Positions 62,632 through 64,000 of a stretch of DNA of 64,000 bases are shown piece after piece (the first letter of the stretch is position 1; each line of letters opens with the position of its first letter). Both the position numbers and the translations under genes were made by a program. Location: positions 1-64,000 of the forward strand of contig CAIXEA010000040.1 of assembly GCA_903918315.1 (NCBI GenBank). Direction: 5' to 3'. The notes below the pieces were generated by a model. The model saw nothing but the letters and a program-made list of their open reading frames with translations, had not been told where the DNA came from and ran no database searches. Source of the stretch: an uncultured Acetobacteraceae bacterium. GTDB taxonomy: Bacteria > Pseudomonadota > Alphaproteobacteria > Acetobacterales > Acetobacteraceae.

Positions 62632-63672
62632 ATGGCGGCGATGGCACAAAGCTGGGCGACCAAGGCCGGGATCGGCAAGGTTGCCATGTTCTTCTGGGTG
62701 CTGCTGGCGGCGTTGCCGCTGGCGGGCTTCGTGACCGACAGTCCGAGCTTCGATTATTACATGTTCATGGGTCAGTCGATGCTGATCTATGCGATCGCCG
62801 TGCTTGGCCTGAATCTGCTGATCGGGTTCAACGGCCAGATCTCCCTCGGGCACAGCGCCTTCTTCGCCGTCGGCGCCTATACCGCCGCCATCCTGATGAA
62901 TTTCGGTGGCGTGCCCTATTGGCTGACGCTGCCGATCGCGGCCGGGGTGTGTTTTGGGGCCGGATTCCTGTTCGGGTTTCCGGCCTTGAAGCTGGAGGGT
63001 CATTACCTCGCGCTCGCCACCTTCACCCTGGCGATCGCGGTGCCGCAACTGCTGAAATACAAGGCCATCGCCGGCTGGACCGGCGGGGTCGGGGGCTTGC
63101 TGCTGGACAAGCCGGACCCGCCCTTTGGTATCCCGCTCAGCGCAGACCAGTATCTGTATTACCTGTGTCTGGTTGTGGCGATGGTGGTGTTCTGGGGGGT
63201 CTTCAACCTGCTGCGGGGGCGCAGCGGGCGGGCGATCATGGCTATCCGGGACCATGGCATGGCCGCGGGCACCATGGGGATCGACACCGGGCTTTATAAA
63301 ACGGTCACGTTCGGCATCAGCGCCGGCATCACCGGGGTCGCGGGCGCGTTGTCGGCGATCACCATCGCCTATGTCGCGCCGGACAGTTTCACCTTGCAGC
63401 TCTCGATCTCTTTCCTGGTCGGGCTGGTCGTCGGTGGCATCGCATCCCTGCCGGGCTGCGTCATCGGCGGGGCCTTCATCGTGGTGGTGCAGAACTCGTC
63501 ACAGTCGATTTCCGACTGGATGAAGGACACGTTCTCGCTGCGCTACGACGTGCCGGCCTGGGCGATCTACGGGACGCTGCTGCTGCTGCTGATGTTCTTC
63601 CTGCCCAACGGCATCGCCGGCGGCCTGGCCGTCCTGCGCGCCCGGCTGGGGCGGGGTTCGCGCCAATCATAA
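62632..63672 (+). CDS. livM: Branched-chain amino acid-type ABC transporter permease LivM
   Basis: A 346-residue permease. GLNLLIGFNGQISLGHSAFFAVGAYTAAIL (about 62-91) is the LivM family block, and RAIMAIRDHGMAAGTMGID is the ATPase-contacting loop. About ten helices are predicted, with a short basic tail. It completes the membrane channel. The binding-protein gene follows 14 bases later. Confidence 0.94.
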   Translation: MAAMAQSWATKAGIGKVAMFFWVLLAALPLAGFVTDSPSFDYYMFMGQSMLIYAIAVLGLNLLIGFNGQISLGHSAFFAVGAYTAAILMNFGGVPYWLTLPIAAGVCFGAGFLFGFPALKLEGHYLALATFTLAIAVPQLLKYKAIAGWTGGVGGLLLDKPDPPFGIPLSADQYLYYLCLVVAMVVFWGVFNLLRGRSGRAIMAIRDHGMAAGTMGIDTGLYKTVTFGISAGITGVAGALSAITIAYVAPDSFTLQLSISFLVGLVVGGIASLPGCVIGGAFIVVVQNSSQSISDWMKDTFSLRYDVPAWAIYGTLLLLLMFFLPNGIAGGLAVLRARLGRGSRQS

Positions 63673-63686
63673 TGAGAGGAAATGCC

Positions 63687-64000
63687 ATGATCACGAGAAG
63701 AACAGCACTGGCGTCCGCGGCCTCGGTGGCTTTGGCCGGTTCCGCGCGGGCCGAAAAGAAATACGGCCCCGGTGTCACCGATACCGAAATCAAGATCGGC
63801 CAGACCATGCCCTATAGCGGTAATGCCTCGGCCTATGGCGTGGCCGGGCGGCTGCATGCGGCCTATTTCCGGATGCTTAATGAAACCCAGGGCGGCATCA
63901 ATGGCCGCAAGATCAACTTCATCTCGCTGGACGACGGCTACAGCCCGCCCAAGACCATGGAACTGGCGCGCCAGCTGGTCGAACGCGATCAGGTGCTGCT
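63687..64000 (+). CDS. ABC transporter substrate-binding protein (LivK-like), partial
   Basis: The first 104 codons of a periplasmic binding protein, cut by the window end. ATG 63687 has GAGAGGAAA upstream. The leader ITRRTALASAASVALAGSARA is twin-arginine-like. The mature start GVTDTEIKIGQTMPYSGNASAYG is the type I periplasmic-binding (LivJ/LivK) pattern. It is the receptor of the LivGFHM importer. The specificity, amino acid, amide or other acyl compound, cannot be read from sequence. Confidence 0.9.
   Translation, partial: MITRRTALASAASVALAGSARAEKKYGPGVTDTEIKIGQTMPYSGNASAYGVAGRLHAAYFRMLNETQGGINGRKINFISLDDGYSPPKTMELARQLVERDQVL

Overview
The window is GC-rich, densely coded chromosomal DNA. 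It looks like an alphaproteobacterium, plausibly Rhodospirillales/Acetobacteraceae. The support is gene content and order: lptF-lptG-lptD-surA-rsmA, yfgM-like-bamB-der, many solute-binding proteins with twin-arginine-like leaders, a TRAP and a Liv-type ABC transporter, and a PEP-CTERM protein. Assignment below order is inference. Only one RNA gene is visible, tRNA-Ser(GGA).

Layout. 1-160: edge of a GC-rich interspersed repeat. 0.16-5.7 kb: a catabolic group (zinc alcohol dehydrogenase, SDR, GYD protein, LVIVD-repeat protein, EthD-like protein, GlcD-type FAD oxidase). 5.7-12.4 kb: envelope biogenesis (LptF, LptG, LptD, SurA) and RsmA. 12.4-14.9 kb: an ABC substrate-binding protein divergent from a dihydroorotase-like amidohydrolase. 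15.0-18.5 kb: YfgM-like protein, BamB, Der. 18.5-20 kb: VOC protein and NAD-dependent epimerase on the minus strand. 20.0-21.3 kb: an orphan AAA+ ATPase behind a 16-bp perfect inverted repeat. 21.4-26.8 kb: two luciferase-like monooxygenases, a lactonase-like MBL hydrolase, a degenerate histidine-kinase-ATPase-like membrane protein, a RutD-like alpha/beta hydrolase and a parvulin. 27.4-29.8 kb: an exported protein and a PstS-OmpA fusion, closed by a strong terminator. 30.0-36.3 kb: MFS transporter, a lone CoxL-type molybdoenzyme subunit, enoyl-CoA hydratase, NIPSNAP protein, SMP-30 lactonase.

36.36-42.87 kb is the most unusual part. Directly after tRNA-Ser(GGA) lies a tightly coupled five-gene operon: a small beta-sandwich protein, a LysM/peptidoglycan-binding protein, an OmpA-fold/peptidoglycan-binding protein, a 960-residue beta-rich protein and a 333-residue protein of unknown function. 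The first four lack any visible export signal. The first three resemble modules I know from cargo and adaptor genes near VgrG/PAAR spikes of type VI secretion or related contractile systems, but no spike, tail or sheath gene is in the window.

42.9-48.8 kb: thioesterase, PEP-CTERM protein, enoyl-CoA hydratase, oligopeptide-type binding protein, an RsbV/RsbW-like pair and glutaminase. 48.9-51.8 kb: a TRAP transporter whose large permease is frameshifted. 51.9-56.1 kb: amide catabolism (AtzG-like small protein, two amidases, acetamidase/formamidase) interrupted by interspersed repeats. 56.5-60.1 kb: trehalose-6-phosphate synthase, YdcF-like protein, lipoprotein globin, phytanoyl-CoA dioxygenase-like protein. 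60.2-64.0 kb: a Liv-type branched-chain amino acid ABC transporter (G, F, H, M and the start of the binding protein, cut by the window edge).

A palindromic repeat family with core GGCCCGG-N5-CCGGGCC occurs at 1-110, 33.7-33.9, 53.6-53.8 and 56.2-56.4 kb. Two copies are 229 bp long, align without gaps and lie in direct orientation.
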